From NCBI GenBank assembly GCA_964017195.1, contig OZ024896.1, positions 28,107,430 through 28,171,429 on the forward strand: a stretch of 64,000 bases of DNA. The letters run 5' to 3'. Shown one piece after another: positions 45,701 through 56,584 of the stretch. The position numbers and the translations under genes are program-made. Under the pieces are notes generated by a model, which was given only the letters and a program-made list of their open reading frames with translations, had not been told where the DNA came from and made no database searches. Origin of the DNA: Siderastrea radians (lineage: Eukaryota > Cnidaria > Anthozoa > Scleractinia > Rhizangiidae). Each line of letters opens with the position of its first letter. Positions within the stretch are counted from its first letter, which is position 1.

Positions 45701-48700
45701 TCTTTTTACAGAGTAGTTTACTGTTCTGTGACGCTTGTGACAAAGGTTATCATATGCAATGCCATGTACCTCCATTGGAGACAATGCCAATTGGTGAGAA
45801 TCTTTTGTCAATTAAATCTCTTTTTGAAAAACTGAAACTATTTGTGATTGACATTCATGAACCACTGCATCATGGTTTGTCACAGTCTTGTTCAGTTGGT
45901 TATGAAGCAGCAATTTAATAGACTACGAGCAGTCTCTCGTTCTGCTTAAGGATAGTTGAGGAAAATGAACAAGCAACCAAAAAACAAACAAGCGAGCAAC
46001 TGCAAAATTGAATGCCGCGTTGTGTGATATGTGGCGTGCATGTCACTGCACTAGCGGCTCAACATGCACGTCACGCAATGTGGCAGGCAATTTTTGCTCT
46101 GACTTGCTCACTTACTCATTTCCTTTGACTATCCTTGAGCGGAAAGAGACTGGTCATAGTCTAAAGCAGCATTAGCTGACTTGATCTGCTTTTGTCGCAT
46201 CTCACGAGGTCCTGGAAGAGAGATCTTGTAGTTGTCCATCTCCCATACTGAGAGACTGCTTCATGGATGATCCTGATCTTCCAGCTGGCAATCCTAGTGG
46301 CTTAAAAACAAAAATAAAAATAAACCGACTTTGTTTAACGAAAGTGACACTAAACAGTCTTCAACTGAAAAACCTGTGGCCCTTGGTTTCCAGATCAAAT
46401 TGGAATTTGGAAATGTTGGTTTTTGAGGAGACAGGAAAAACCAGAGACCCGGAAAAAAAACCCTGGCAACAAGGATGAGAACCAACAACAAACTCAACCC
46501 ACATTAATTTTGACACAGGGTCCAAACCCGGGCCACATTGGTGGGAGGCAAGTGCTCTCACCACTGCGCCATCCCCGCTCCTCCTAGACTGGTTTACAGA
46601 AGGGGAGGGGCAAGATAGTTCCCTGAAGGATTTTTATTAGCCTGTATCATACACTCTTGTATCAAGCACCCCTCCCCTCCCCTCCTAAGTATCAAGAAAT
46701 GTAGAAAAGAGTCACCTCCAGCCAATGTTTGTACCTTTACCTCATGTCCTCAATTATGCCTGTTATGATTGATGACTCACAATGTACAAAATACAATGTC
46801 ATGTTTATAGAATGGTTACATGATTTTGCCTCTGTATTTGGTAATAATTGAATTTTATAAACATCTAAGCATGTAGGTATTTATTCTTGACAGTGATTAT
46901 TTTCTTTTAATAGGAAAATGGGTTTGTTACAATTGTCAAAATCACCCCATCAATCCAGTGCGCTTGTCAGGATCCACTGGATTTTTGAGTGGAGACACAG
47001 CAATGAAATCAGGAAGTGGAAGTTTGCTAAGAGATGATATACATTTACAGTGCGATGAAGATATCATGGGTGAATGTACTGTGGAAGTAAAAGACATCCA
47101 CATTCAAGGTGAGACAAAATTCTGCAATACCCTATAAATGAACATTTTCTTGACTTTACATTGCCGCAGTTTGGGTGAAAATTTGATGTTGTGAAAATAG
47201 AATGCCACATTCAGGGGTTTCAATAAAATTTGAAGTAGGCAGCAGGTTTGAGTAGAGTAACCTACTGACTCTATCAACATTAGGGTAAAAAGTAGCTGAC
47301 TTCTCCGAGCGGCTATCGGTGCTTATTAATAGCACTGCACATGTGTATAAGAAACAAGTTTCAGGGGGCTGTTGATCATAGGTTGTGATTCTTTTGATTA
47401 TTTCAATATAAGCCACTGTTACTGCCACAAATATTGTCCAAACATCACTGTTCAGAATTAGTTACGAGCACTTAACTGTCGTTAGGAAATTCACTCTCTA
47501 TCAGACAGACAATTACAAATTGAAATGGACTACCGACTCGCCAACCTGTGCTTGCTGTACAAAATGCATGTCCATTTTGGGATACAAGGGGGGAGGGGTA
47601 GGGTAGCTTAGGTTCGATGTTACCCTTCAGCATCGAGAATCTCACATTTCTCGCATTTGCTCTCATTCACCAAAATAAAATGGACATCTCTCGAGCATTT
47701 GTATCTTTCAGGGGTGGTTCCAGGGGGGGTGGATTGGGTGGCTAGCTACCCCCCTCTTTGGGGTCGTTTAAGCATGAAATTAAGAAAGGGAACAAAACTA
47801 TCACTGAGGAGATTTTGTCTCGGATTGTCCCAATATTGTTCTGTCAGGTCAGCCCCCCCCCCCCTTCAAAATTCCTGGATCCACCACTCTCTTTTCAAAA
47901 AGGTTTTTTATAACCTTTCAAGTATTATCTGTTTCATATGGTTATGTTTTCTTTTTTGGAGTTGTGGGTGGGGCAGGGTGCAGAGAGATCACCAGTCCAA
48001 TCCTTAGGCCCAGTTTAAATGACGAACTTCACATGTGCCGGACCTGTTACAACTGAGCAAAAGCTATAGTTTTTGCTAATTTGCATTAGGTCCAGCACAT
48101 GCGAAGCTGGCATTTAAACTGGGCCTTACACATTTTTACACATTCTGTCTTTTTGTTTAAGTTGACGCTGAAAATGTGCAGCGAGAACTGGAAATGTTAA
48201 GCCAATCAGCAGTGTTAAATGACTCCAAATCAAACCCAGCAAGAGTTACAAATGGTGATGCATCGGTGGGTGCAGGTCACAGTGAATCCAACGGAGTTAA
48301 TTCTGCTGCAAATACAGGAAAGACCAATGTTAATGGTTTGCCAGGTAACCACTGAATAAAAAAATGTAAATTAAGCACTTTTCAGTGTAATCTGTAACAC
48401 CTGATCATATATTCGTTGTCATAACATTAGCTTAATGTTACTACATTTATTAATGTTCTGCTTGCAAATAATCTCCACCTAAAATTCCCCTATCAGTACC
48501 TGCCATTCCGGCTAACTTCAAGACAACTGAACAGATGTGGATGTTATGTGCCACATCCATCAAGTTAACAGTATTTTCTGCCTTATTAATTTCTTGCAGA
48601 AAAGTTTTGTGTGGGTATTGTTTAATTTGAGGATGATTGAGTCATCTTTTACAGCAATCTCTTCTTAAAGGCCTGTGAGCTCTTATTTTGTGTGAAATCA

Positions 48701-50702
48701 CACAATAAAAGTTCTGTGCCTGGCGGAAAAAAGGCATAGACTTGCAAAAGCAGTGTATCATTGTAACCACTTATTTACAATAGATATTTAAACAATGGAG
48801 TATTCTGTCTAAGGACCATCAGTAAGGCAATGTTTCGAGGTTTTGTGCTAGTTTTAAGAACAGTAAATTTTGAAGGGAAAAGTTCAGTCAGAAGTACTTA
48901 TTGTTTTTATTGTCCATGACGAAATTTTCTTAGAACCAATATCACTGAAACTGTGGAGGGGGATTAGTGGTGAACTGTATATCAAAAATTGTATTTTTAT
49001 GCATATTTGTAATAATGGTTAGTAGCTTAGATTTAGACTTATTAATAACAGTTAATTTTCTTAATAGTTCTGATTAATGGAAATATGTGGGCTCTTTTAT
49101 AGATGTTTTAGCAGAAAAGCTGCATCCCTGATTTAGAACAAAATTTTTGGACAAAAGGTGCTGCTTATCTGCCATTTTTACTGAGTATGTGCAACTTTCC
49201 ATGAGAAAAGTTTGTATTCAACTGTTTTGTTTCTTATAGGTTCCCCAGCTAAAGGAGCACCTGTCACATCTCACAATACAGCAAAAGATACAGAAAAAGG
49301 AAAAAGCAACCTACCTCCAGACATTTCACTGTGGACAGTCACTGAGGTCGTGTCTTTCTTTAGCTCTTTGGGATTTCCAGAGGAGGCGAAGTCCTTTCAA
49401 AATCAGGTCAACATGCATGAACATCAAAGTTCTCTCTTCTTATTTGCACACTTTTTGAAAGAATTTATGGGTTTAATGCGGTTTAAGGACATTTATTCCT
49501 GGGCCGTGTAAACATATATCGATTTAATGTATCACGGGTCATACAATATTGCATCCATAGGGGGCCCACACAAACTGTGTGACCGTTTGTAGTTTCAAAA
49601 TTATAAGGGAATGTATGAGAAAACTTCAGGTTTCTAATAATGTGAAATGCTGCAAGAAATATTTACGTTTAAGTTCAAAATAAACATAATTTTACCTTAA
49701 TCGTTGTGCTTTGTCGTCATTGTGCCTCTAAACAGCGAGTATTAGCAATTTCCAGGGTTTAGCAATGGGATCACGTACAGTCGATTATGTTTATTTTGAA
49801 CTAAATGTATACTAAATATTTCTCGCAGCATTTCATGTTAGTAGAAACCTTATTTATTTGTTCTCTCGTACATTCCCTTATAATTTTGAAACTACAAATG
49901 GTCACACAGTTTGTGTGGGCCCCCTGTGATTGCATCTATTGAACAGTTTGAAGTTTGAAAAAGTTGAAAACAAAACAAGAATTTTTCATCAGCACTTTAA
50001 CAAACAGAGAAAGTGTCACTGAATTTTGGATCGTATTTGAAAATGGGTCACATTTTCGGGCGAGTTGTCAGGTGATTATGGACGGAAAACAAACATTAGT
50101 CCACACTATCTTTCTCTACGTGGGTGTTTAAATGGGTGCTGGCATAAAGTGTCAGGGGTATCCCTGTGATAGACTCTCACCCCACCCAGGGGGTGGGGGT
50201 GGGGTAATACATGTGGTCACCGCAATAACAGTGTCTGTATTGAGCCAATCTCGTACCCAGATTCCTCAGGCTTCTTGGTCAGTGGGCGGAGCCAGGAGAG
50301 ACTCTGGGGTAATGGAAAAAAAAATGGTGTTTTGATTGGCTGTTCTGGGCTGTTCACTGTAACAAAACTAAGAACCGTTAACTGCAGGATTCCTGCGGTA
50401 ACAATTCCATTACCCCAGAGTCTCTCCTGGGGCTGCCCGCTGACCAAGAAGCCTGAGGACTCTGGGTGCGAGATTGGTATTGAGCTGATTATTGTTTGGT
50501 CGTATACCAAATTCATTGCTTATTATTTGTGAGGTCTGATGTTCATACTCTTTGTTGTTTGTAGGAAATTGATGGCAAAGCTCTGCTCCTGATGTCTAGA
50601 AATGACGTTCTGACTGGTATGTCGATCAAGTTAGGACCTGCGTTGAAGATTTACGTTCATGTAGCTCGCCTTCAAAGCCAAAATGGCACCATACCATCAT
50701 AA
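42263..50702 (+). CDS. Winged-helix / double PHD finger / SAM chromatin protein, complete, 8 exons
   Basis: Eight exons, all GT/AG and in phase, total 1473 nt (490 aa): 42263-42730, 43597-43717, 44851-44969, 45712-45793, 46914-47108, 48162-48344, 49240-49406 and 50565-50702 (TAA). Residues 1-77 form a winged helix very like SAMD1 ([22 protein letters not shown]); 80-156 form a second winged-helix/H15-like unit as in KAT6A/B. Residues 165-271 are a tandem PHD finger of the KAT6/DPF type, which reads acylated histone H3 tails. A Ser/Asn/Gly-rich linker follows, then a SAM domain (421-482) closest to SAMD1 ([27 protein letters not shown]). There is no MYST acetyltransferase domain. Likely a nuclear chromatin reader that binds unmethylated CpG DNA and histone tails; this role is inferred from the separate families. 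Confidence 0.92.
43597..46997 (+). CDS. Exons 2-5: double PHD finger
   Basis: Exons 43597-43717, 44851-44969, 45712-45793 and the start of 46914-47108 encode the zinc ligands in KAT6/DPF order. PHD1 uses VCDFC, LICRDC, AHPSC and WQCIDC; PHD2 uses ACIIC, LLFCDAC, YHMQC and WVCYNC. PHD1 ligands run straight into PHD2 with no spacer, as in KAT6A/B and DPF proteins. Confidence 0.93.
45359..45578. mobile_element. Palindromic MITE
   Basis: TCAATTGAAGGGCTGAGAGC and CATAACCATCTTATGTCGAA at the left are inverted as TTCGACATAAGACGGTTATG, GCTCTGAGCACTTCAATTGA at the right. It lies in the intron between exons 3 and 4 of the PHD/SAM gene. Confidence 0.8.
45920..46162. mobile_element. Palindromic MITE with AGACTACGAGCAGTCTC ends
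   Basis: AGACTACGAGCAGTCTC, AAGGATAGT at the left pair with ACTATCCTTGAGC, GAGACTGGTCATAGTCT at the right. A half-copy with the same opening (TACGAGCAGTCTCACTTTCC) lies at about 29397-29545. Confidence 0.8.
46300..46583 (-). mobile_element. tRNA-derived SINE
   Basis: Read on the minus strand it starts GCGGGGATGGCGCAGTGG and TGAGAGCACTTGCC (A box), then CCCGGGTTTGGACCC (B-box-like), a body of about 200 bp and a TTTATTTTTATTTTTG tail. It lies in an intron of the PHD/SAM gene. Confidence 0.78.
47709..47890 (-). repeat. Inverted-end repeat, family A copy 2
   Basis: This is the reverse-orientation relative of 5462-5652: it shares GGGTGGCTAGCTACCCCCC, AACAAAACTATCACT and the CCTGGATCCACCACT end. 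Confidence 0.65.
48004..48128. mobile_element. Short palindromic MITE
   Basis: TTAGGCCCAGTTTAAATG at the left is inverted as CATTTAAACTGGGCCTTA at the right, with the inner pair CACATGTGCCGGACC / GGTCCAGCACATGCG. It ends 33 bp before exon 6 of the PHD/SAM gene. Confidence 0.82.
49240..50702 (+). CDS. Exons 7-8: SAM domain
   Basis: Exon 49240-49406 ends with [20 protein letters not shown] and exon 50565-50702 begins [20 protein letters not shown]. Together they form a full SAM domain of about 60 residues, a protein-protein or polymerising module. The split before EIDG is phase 0. The protein ends 12 residues after the last SAM helix. Confidence 0.93.
49559..49926. mobile_element. Palindromic MITE with GGGGGCCCACACAAACTG ends
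   Basis: GGGGGCCCACACAAACTGTG and its inverse CACAGTTTGTGTGGGCCCCC bound arms of about 150 bp, including TTTGTAGTTTCAAAATTATA on both sides. It lies in the last intron of the PHD/SAM gene. Confidence 0.85.
50239..50484. mobile_element. Palindromic MITE
   Basis: GAGCCAATCTCGTACCCAGA and TCAGGCTTCTTGGTCAG at the left are inverted in CTGACCAAGAAGCCTGA and TCTGGGTGCGAGATTGG at the right. GAGACTCTGGGGTAATGG pairs with CCATTACCCCAGAGTCTC. The element ends 80 bp before the last exon of the PHD/SAM gene. Confidence 0.85.
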
Positions 50703-52621
50703 CAAAGTAGTTAATTAATGTACAGTTGCAATTTTTTGTAATTATTAGAATAATTTAGCAGTTTTGTAATCCCGTTTTTTGAATAACACCTAGATCACAC
50801 TTCATTGGGTTGTAGCTCTTTGTGTTACTGATGATGCGGGTGAAAATTAATTGCTTTTGATAATGTAAGTCAAAAAAATAGGCAAATGGAATGATACATA
50901 GTTCAGAGCTGGAAATATCACGTGGTCATTGATCAGACATTTAATATAATCCGACCAAACAAACCACCTCATTTTTTTCTAATTTTTGTGTTGTGTCTCT
51001 GATAGAAAAAGCATTGCTGCAAAATCACAAGAAAGGGCACCTTAAATGCGCAAAACTTGTGAAGATATATATGCCATTCTGAGACATTTGCATGGCAGTA
51101 GTCATTTCTTCCATATAATTATCCAGTATGCAAAAAAACACTAAGAGGACTGGAAGAATTTTGCAAATTCGCTGACCGAGCCAAAATTTAAAATTTAAGA
51201 AAACTATGAGGTAGTTTATTTCTGAAATGACCAAAAAGTTAGCCCCCCATTAGGGGCTTCAGGCCAAATCAAAATTTTGCAGGAATCAGCTAGTTACAAG
51301 GGAGCGATCTATCATTTCAAAGTAGGCTTGTCAAGTTTAAGTTGGGATGGAAAGTCGCCAAAGAACAAGTTTTAAAATATTGCTGAATCCCATGCAAACG
51401 TCTACCAGACAAACCCTGCAACTTGTCTGATATTTGGAAGCCATTTGTCCCTGGTAACCATACAAAGTCTCTAAATTCTGTCTCAGTTAAGTTAAACGTT
51501 TATGATGGCAGATTAATATCGATGCAATTTTGCTTTGCGTTCTATCAAAATGCTTGCCTCGAAGGACGCGTGTTCCCCTAACCAAGAAAATATATATCCA
51601 GCCCTGCACTTCATATTCTACGAAATGATGGCTTTGCTAAAGTAGGGAATTTTTTTTAGGACTGTTTTGGATTCATACCAAACAAAAAATATTTTGTATA
51701 TGGACTTGCTTTAAACTTACGCAAAAATACGGCCTGTCTTTTAGACTACAATTTGTTACGTACAAGTATTATATTTAATGGGATATAAACGAGAGATTTC
51801 AATTCTCATTTGTGACTGAAATTTCTTAACGCTGCTATCCTCCACTTGAAGACCAGCGTTGGCTCGATCACTGAAAAACGGTGGCCGGTGATCACAGGAA
51901 CACCACGCTCTGTTTTTGTGGTGTGCTGAGCATTATAATGGTTATATCGGTTTTTCAACTTTTTTAACGAATCAGCCCGTCATTTCGAAAACATCACTTT
52001 CACGAGCTTCAAATCGTAAAAGTAAACACAGAAAAATAAACGAAAACAGCATGGCAGTAATTTTGAGAGTTTTTGTTTCATTTTCACCAGTTTTAAAAGC
52101 CCTAAATTTCGTCTTTAGTTTCCATAGTTTGATAAAACAATACAGCCACTATAAGCCTGAGTAGCAATCATGTAAAAACGCGAAACAGCGCCGCTGTGAT
52201 TCAGCAATCGAGCGATCGACTGGACTGCCAACATACGTACATCCTGATTTCGAAATGATTGTTGATTATTGCTCAGTTTTGTTGAATGCAACAATTATCA
52301 GCGACGGATCATTTGTAACATTTGCAAACCTACCCTTCGCTTTAAACAAAGGTGTGATTTCTCAGCTACTTGTCAGCTGAAACCTCAATAAAAAGGGGCG
52401 TGTTTCAGTCATCGCTTAGAATTCATGCAAGCCATTCTATGATTTAGGTAATTTAAAAATAATAATGATAATTCACCTTGTTCAAAGGTGCTAAGCTATG
52501 CTAAAATTAGTCATTTTTTCAAAGTACTGAATTTACTTCACATTGAAGAAAATAGGATAATTAGATTTTTGCAGAAGTAGCAATTTTCTAGTTAGGTAAA
52601 TAATGTAAAAGGATTATAAGG

Positions 52622-52833
52622 TAACCTTTTCACGCCAAGAGTCAGTCTCGAGTCTACTTAACGTAGATCTAACTTTTGAGTTTGTGAATGAAATCCTAAA
52701 GTGTGGCCATTCAGATGAAAGCTACTGAGCAGTACTTTCCTGTGGTACTGTTTATTATGCTGTACAAGGTGGTTCCAATTTTTGACCACTCAATTCATTG
52801 CTCACTGCTCTTGTGGCAGTGAAAGAGTTAACA
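52622..52833. mobile_element. Divergent CCCTTTCACTCCC-family MITE
   Basis: The interval has the internal blocks of the family (TGAATGAAATCCTAAAGTG, AGTACTTTCCTGTGGTACTG) and degenerate ends (CCTTTTCACGCCAAGAGTC, GGCAGTGAAAGAGTTAA). Confidence 0.6.
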
Positions 52834-52956
52834 TACTTTACAAGATTAAGACGGAGTACTTTTAGTCGGGTTATGGCAGTAGTACTTACAAATGAAGGGA
52901 AAATAAATTTAATTGTTTTGTTATTATCGTCAAGATCCATAGTTTTGTTTTCAGGT

Positions 52957-53302
52957 GTTGTTTACCATTTACATGGGCAAACCGGTCGGATCACGGTTTG
53001 GGCAAATGGTAAACAAAATTCAGGACTGGTAAATTCCGTTCCGGACTCGCGTCTACCATTTGCACAAATCAGTCCCATTTACCGAAAAATGACTGCGAAA
53101 GCCTGAAACTGGTATCAAATATGGGTTTGAAGAAATGGAACACGAATTTCCGTTTGGAACATTCCGACCGGGAAAACAGGACTACCTTTTCAGACGTTCC
53201 GTTCCTTTCGGAAATTTTCCACTGGAACGACTCGAAAGGTCGTGCTCCGTTTAACTTTCCAACCGGATTTTCGGGAAGCTTGTTGTAAATGGTAAACAAC
53301 CA
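52957..53302. mobile_element. TTTACCATTT-ended repeat, family B copy 2
   Basis: GTTGTTTACCATTTAC at the left is inverted as GTAAATGGTAAACAAC at the right. It has the same block order as 39183-39466, with GTAAACAAAATTC, TCTACCATTTGCACAAAT and AACATTCCGACCGG. Confidence 0.7.
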
Positions 53303-55398
53303 GGAAGTACTCACACAAACTGGAACTCAACATAAGCTTGGCATCAGCAGAACTTCGGACTTTTATGTCGCTAATTCAACTGATTGCAAAACCTAGAACA
53401 TTGAGCCTGTAGATGTTCTGAAAAATTACTGCCATTCTCTGATTTGCTGAGAAAACAATACACCAAACAACAAAACAATGGACCCTAGCCCCGAAAACAA
53501 TAGAGCTGCGTGATACCAAGGTCCAATGAAATTAGAAGTTGGTAAGAGCTGCGGGGCTACTCACCTATTTTCGTCAAAATGTGCTTTTTTTTGGGTGGGT
53601 TGGGGGGGGATTACTTCTTTTAGGAGCCTATGGGTAACGGGCTCCTTCTTTTTTAAAGTTCGATAAGGTAATAGTATACGTTTTTGGGATCTATAAATTT
53701 TTAGCCTTGAAAATTGAAACTCCCATGCTTTCCAGGAAAGCATACTTTGTGACGGTTTTGTATATTATTGCATGTTGTGGATTATCGAGCCAAACAATGG
53801 AAACATGGCGGTTATATTTTTTGTAAGAACGATTGTACATGAGTTAGCATAATGCAACCAACGACTATTACGCTGTCATGTCCTGATGAATGCTGAAGTA
53901 CTTAATTTAACATGTTAGACGTTGTTGGTCGGGGTAGAAGCTCGTTTCAACAGCGTTTGATTTGCGTTCTTCAGCAAGACAAAAAGTACGTGAAAAGTGT
54001 CGACCAGATTTAGTAACATACGTCGCGGAACGTTGACTGGTACATCGCCGGTCTTTAGACGTTTTTGTTTGGTCTCAGTTTGATCACACGTTTCTAAAAC
54101 ATGTTGTAATTGGTTTAAAAGTAGGAAAATGTGATTTAGTTGTTTTCAGTTGTTTCGGTCTCGATAAAGCTTTAAGTTACAAATACGTAAGCTCTAATTT
54201 CCGGAGGAAGAGATACCCTTTTACATTGATTTTGTAATTCTGTAAGGTCAGAGGATCGTATAGCTGCGGTAGGAGTGAATTGTGCGCTGAAAAATTAAAG
54301 AAATCGAACCTGATATTTGTAATAAACGTTGCCTGTTTTCGACCGTATTACTTAGAATTTTTATGGTTTGCACAACGACAAATATTGAAATTATGTTGCG
54401 GGGGGACCATAATTTGCTTTTCGTATAAGCAACAAGCATCTCAGCTTTATTTCAGAAACGTTTGGCTTCTGTAGCGAATTTTGCGTGTGAGTGGAAAGTT
54501 TCTTTGTTTGCGTAGGCCTTGTACAGAATGAGATGAAGTAGAGTGAATAGTCGAGTTTTAGGTTTCCACATTATCAGACTCAGTCCGGTGGCTAAAAGGG
54601 CAAGACTCTTATCAAGGGAATAAAATGTTATAAAGTACATCCCAGGCAACACATTTTTTCCAAAATATGGGGATTTATCCACTAGGTAAAGAAATCCTCC
54701 GTTTGAACAAGCACTCCAATAATCTATAAATTTATTAGCTCGCTGGCAGGCGCCGAAGAAAAAGGGGGGAGAGGGGAAGATTCCTGCAGGTAAATGCAGG
54801 CCAATAAGACCAGACAGCAATATCACATAGGATAGGCCTTTCGTTCACACACGAATAGTTTGCAGGACCCTAGCTTCGCCGATCCGATCCTGCAAATTGG
54901 TACCGTCTGGGTTTAGCTGCTGCTCCAAAAGTAATGTAAACATTTTCCAGAACGAAACCTACGCTATATTGACTGTCCACCTATGTAAAATTATATCCAA
55001 ATTATATATCGTGCAATGTTGTGTCAACACTTAAATAGATCCGTTAAAGGGGAAACAGAGCTGGATTTGGTAGAACGTTTTTGCGGCCACTCGGCAACCT
55101 TATCCCTAGTTGCTATTTCCCTTTGCGTTTCCGCGGACTCGGTTAGGCTGGGGACGTCACCCAATAGCACTCGCCTGCTCCCGCCACATGCTTTGCGCGG
55201 GCAATGAGGCCGTTTCAATCATTCGCGCGTACAACGAAGTGAGTCTGATTTTCTGCAACAGCGTGTTTACAAAGATAAAAGATGAACAAAAGTTCACAGT
55301 ACTGCGTGGCACTAATTAAGATGAAAATACAAAAAACTAAAGGTAGTGAAGTGCCAAAAAAGTTCTTTAAAAAGCCAAACCCTTCATCAGTGGCAAAT

Positions 55399-55816
55399 GA
55401 ACGATTTTCAAATTACGCGTGACAACAACCGTTGCGTGAGAGAAAATATATAACATCGGGGAAACCGGTCGAACCCTCCGAGATTGTTTCGGAGAACACC
55501 TCAGAAGCAAAGAGAAAAAATCTCCCGGTTTCCCCGTTGCTGAGCACTTTAATGGCTTAGACCACACTTTGTTCGACGCCGAGATTCGTGGTATTAAGCT
55601 CTGCACCGGTAATAACATCCACCGGAAAAGACTGGAAATGCGGCTAATCTTCAGGCTTGGAACTGCGCGACCACGCGGGATGAACATTAACTTTTCGTTC
55701 ATTTGAAACTTACACGCGCTCGCGCCTATCATTGTGCGTGCTCTGCTTCTTCAACAAACGTTATATATTTTCTCTCACGCAACGGTTGTTGTCACGCGTA
55801 ACTTGAAAATCGTTCA
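55399..55816 (+). mobile_element. GIY-YIG nuclease fragment between 56-bp inverted repeats (Penelope-like remnant?)
   Basis: Left arm 55399-55454 (TGAACGATTTTCAAATTACG onward) is inverted at 55760-55816. Between them, 55452-55706 is an open plus-strand frame ending TGA that starts NIGETGRTLRDCFGEHLRS, followed by PVAEHFN and LEMRLIFRLGT. IGETGR and the EH region resemble GIY-YIG endonuclease domains found at the C-termini of Penelope-like and related retroelements. Only the domain's C-terminal part remains, so it is a dead fragment. Confidence 0.55.
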
Positions 55817-55835
55817 GTGTATGCGACAGTCCAGT

Positions 55836-55945
55836 AAGAAAAACACTCGAGAGCGCGAGAAAATTGCCTGCCACGCGGAAACGCACCCTCTCTCGCGCGA
55901 GAAAATTACCTGCCACGCGGAAACCCATGCGCTCCCGCGTTCGTT
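55836..55945. repeat. Tandem duplication, ~50-bp unit
   Basis: Two adjacent copies of GCGAGAAAATTGCCTGCCAC / GCGGAAACGCACCC with minor changes, GC-rich against an AT-rich background. Confidence 0.75.
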
Positions 55946-55977
55946 ACAACCAGACGCAACACTGAGCAAAGAAAAAC

Positions 55978-56013
55978 AAACAAATAAATAAATAAATAAA
56001 TAAATAAATAAAC
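55978..56013. repeat. (AAAT)n microsatellite
   Basis: About eight AAAT units in a row. Confidence 0.9.
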
Positions 56014-56561
56014 AAGGCTCCAGACCAATCTACGAAAACAATCATGCTTTATTTTGACTTAGCTTTTCCCAGATTAACAACTTTTGTCTGCGCAACTACG
56101 TGTAAGGGTAGACGAAATCCTTTTTTCCAGCGCTGAACTTGCTGTCTAAAATAGTGACAGGTGAAAAACGACTTTCACTATTCGCAATGTTTATACGTGA
56201 CCTTTCCTGTAAGATTCTCAGAGGTGTCCCTCTTTTATGATCACAACAGATGTGTAACTCTTAATTTTTCTCAAGTCAGGAATTTGCTTTTTCAACTAAA
56301 GTGAAAAAAGTCGAGACAGAACTACCGACCCCCAGACTTTTACAGTGTGTAACCGGGACAGTTGTACCTTTCTTTGTTTTTTGGTTTTTTGGCCCAATCC
56401 GTTATCTACTATAGGGATTTCTACACATTTTCTGACTATCACATGCAATTATTAGTTTTATGTAATGAATAGTTGTTCCACTGAGCTTTCTGCTTCGTAA
56501 AATTACATTTTAGAAATGCAGCGTTAAGATCAAGGAAAGATAAGGTGTACATCTTTTTCAC

Positions 56562-56584
56562 TCATGTCGTCCTCAGCTGGTAAT
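56562..56584 (-). CDS. AP1M: AP1M terminal exon, 23 nt
   Basis: After a TTGTTTATTGCAG acceptor the exon encodes DYQLRTT and TGA. The Asp codon is completed from the single G that ends exon 57855-57930. Vertebrate AP1M1 ends DYQLRTQ, so only the last residue differs. It is too short for routine ORF detection. Confidence 0.9.

Larger units (their letters stand above)
50703..56561. other. Intergenic interval between convergent genes
   Basis: The PHD/SAM gene ends at 50702 (+) and the AP-1 mu gene ends at 56562 (-), so both run toward this interval. Apart from the repeats listed separately (52622-52833, 52957-53302, 55399-55816, 55836-55945 and an AAAT microsatellite) I see no gene. 53303-55398 holds nothing recognisable. 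Confidence 0.6.

Noticed and set aside
42263..50702. A KAT6 (MYST) acetyltransferase gene
   Set aside because: The PHD fingers suggested it, but the gene ends with a SAM domain and a stop; no acetyl-CoA-binding MYST motif is present anywhere downstream on this strand.
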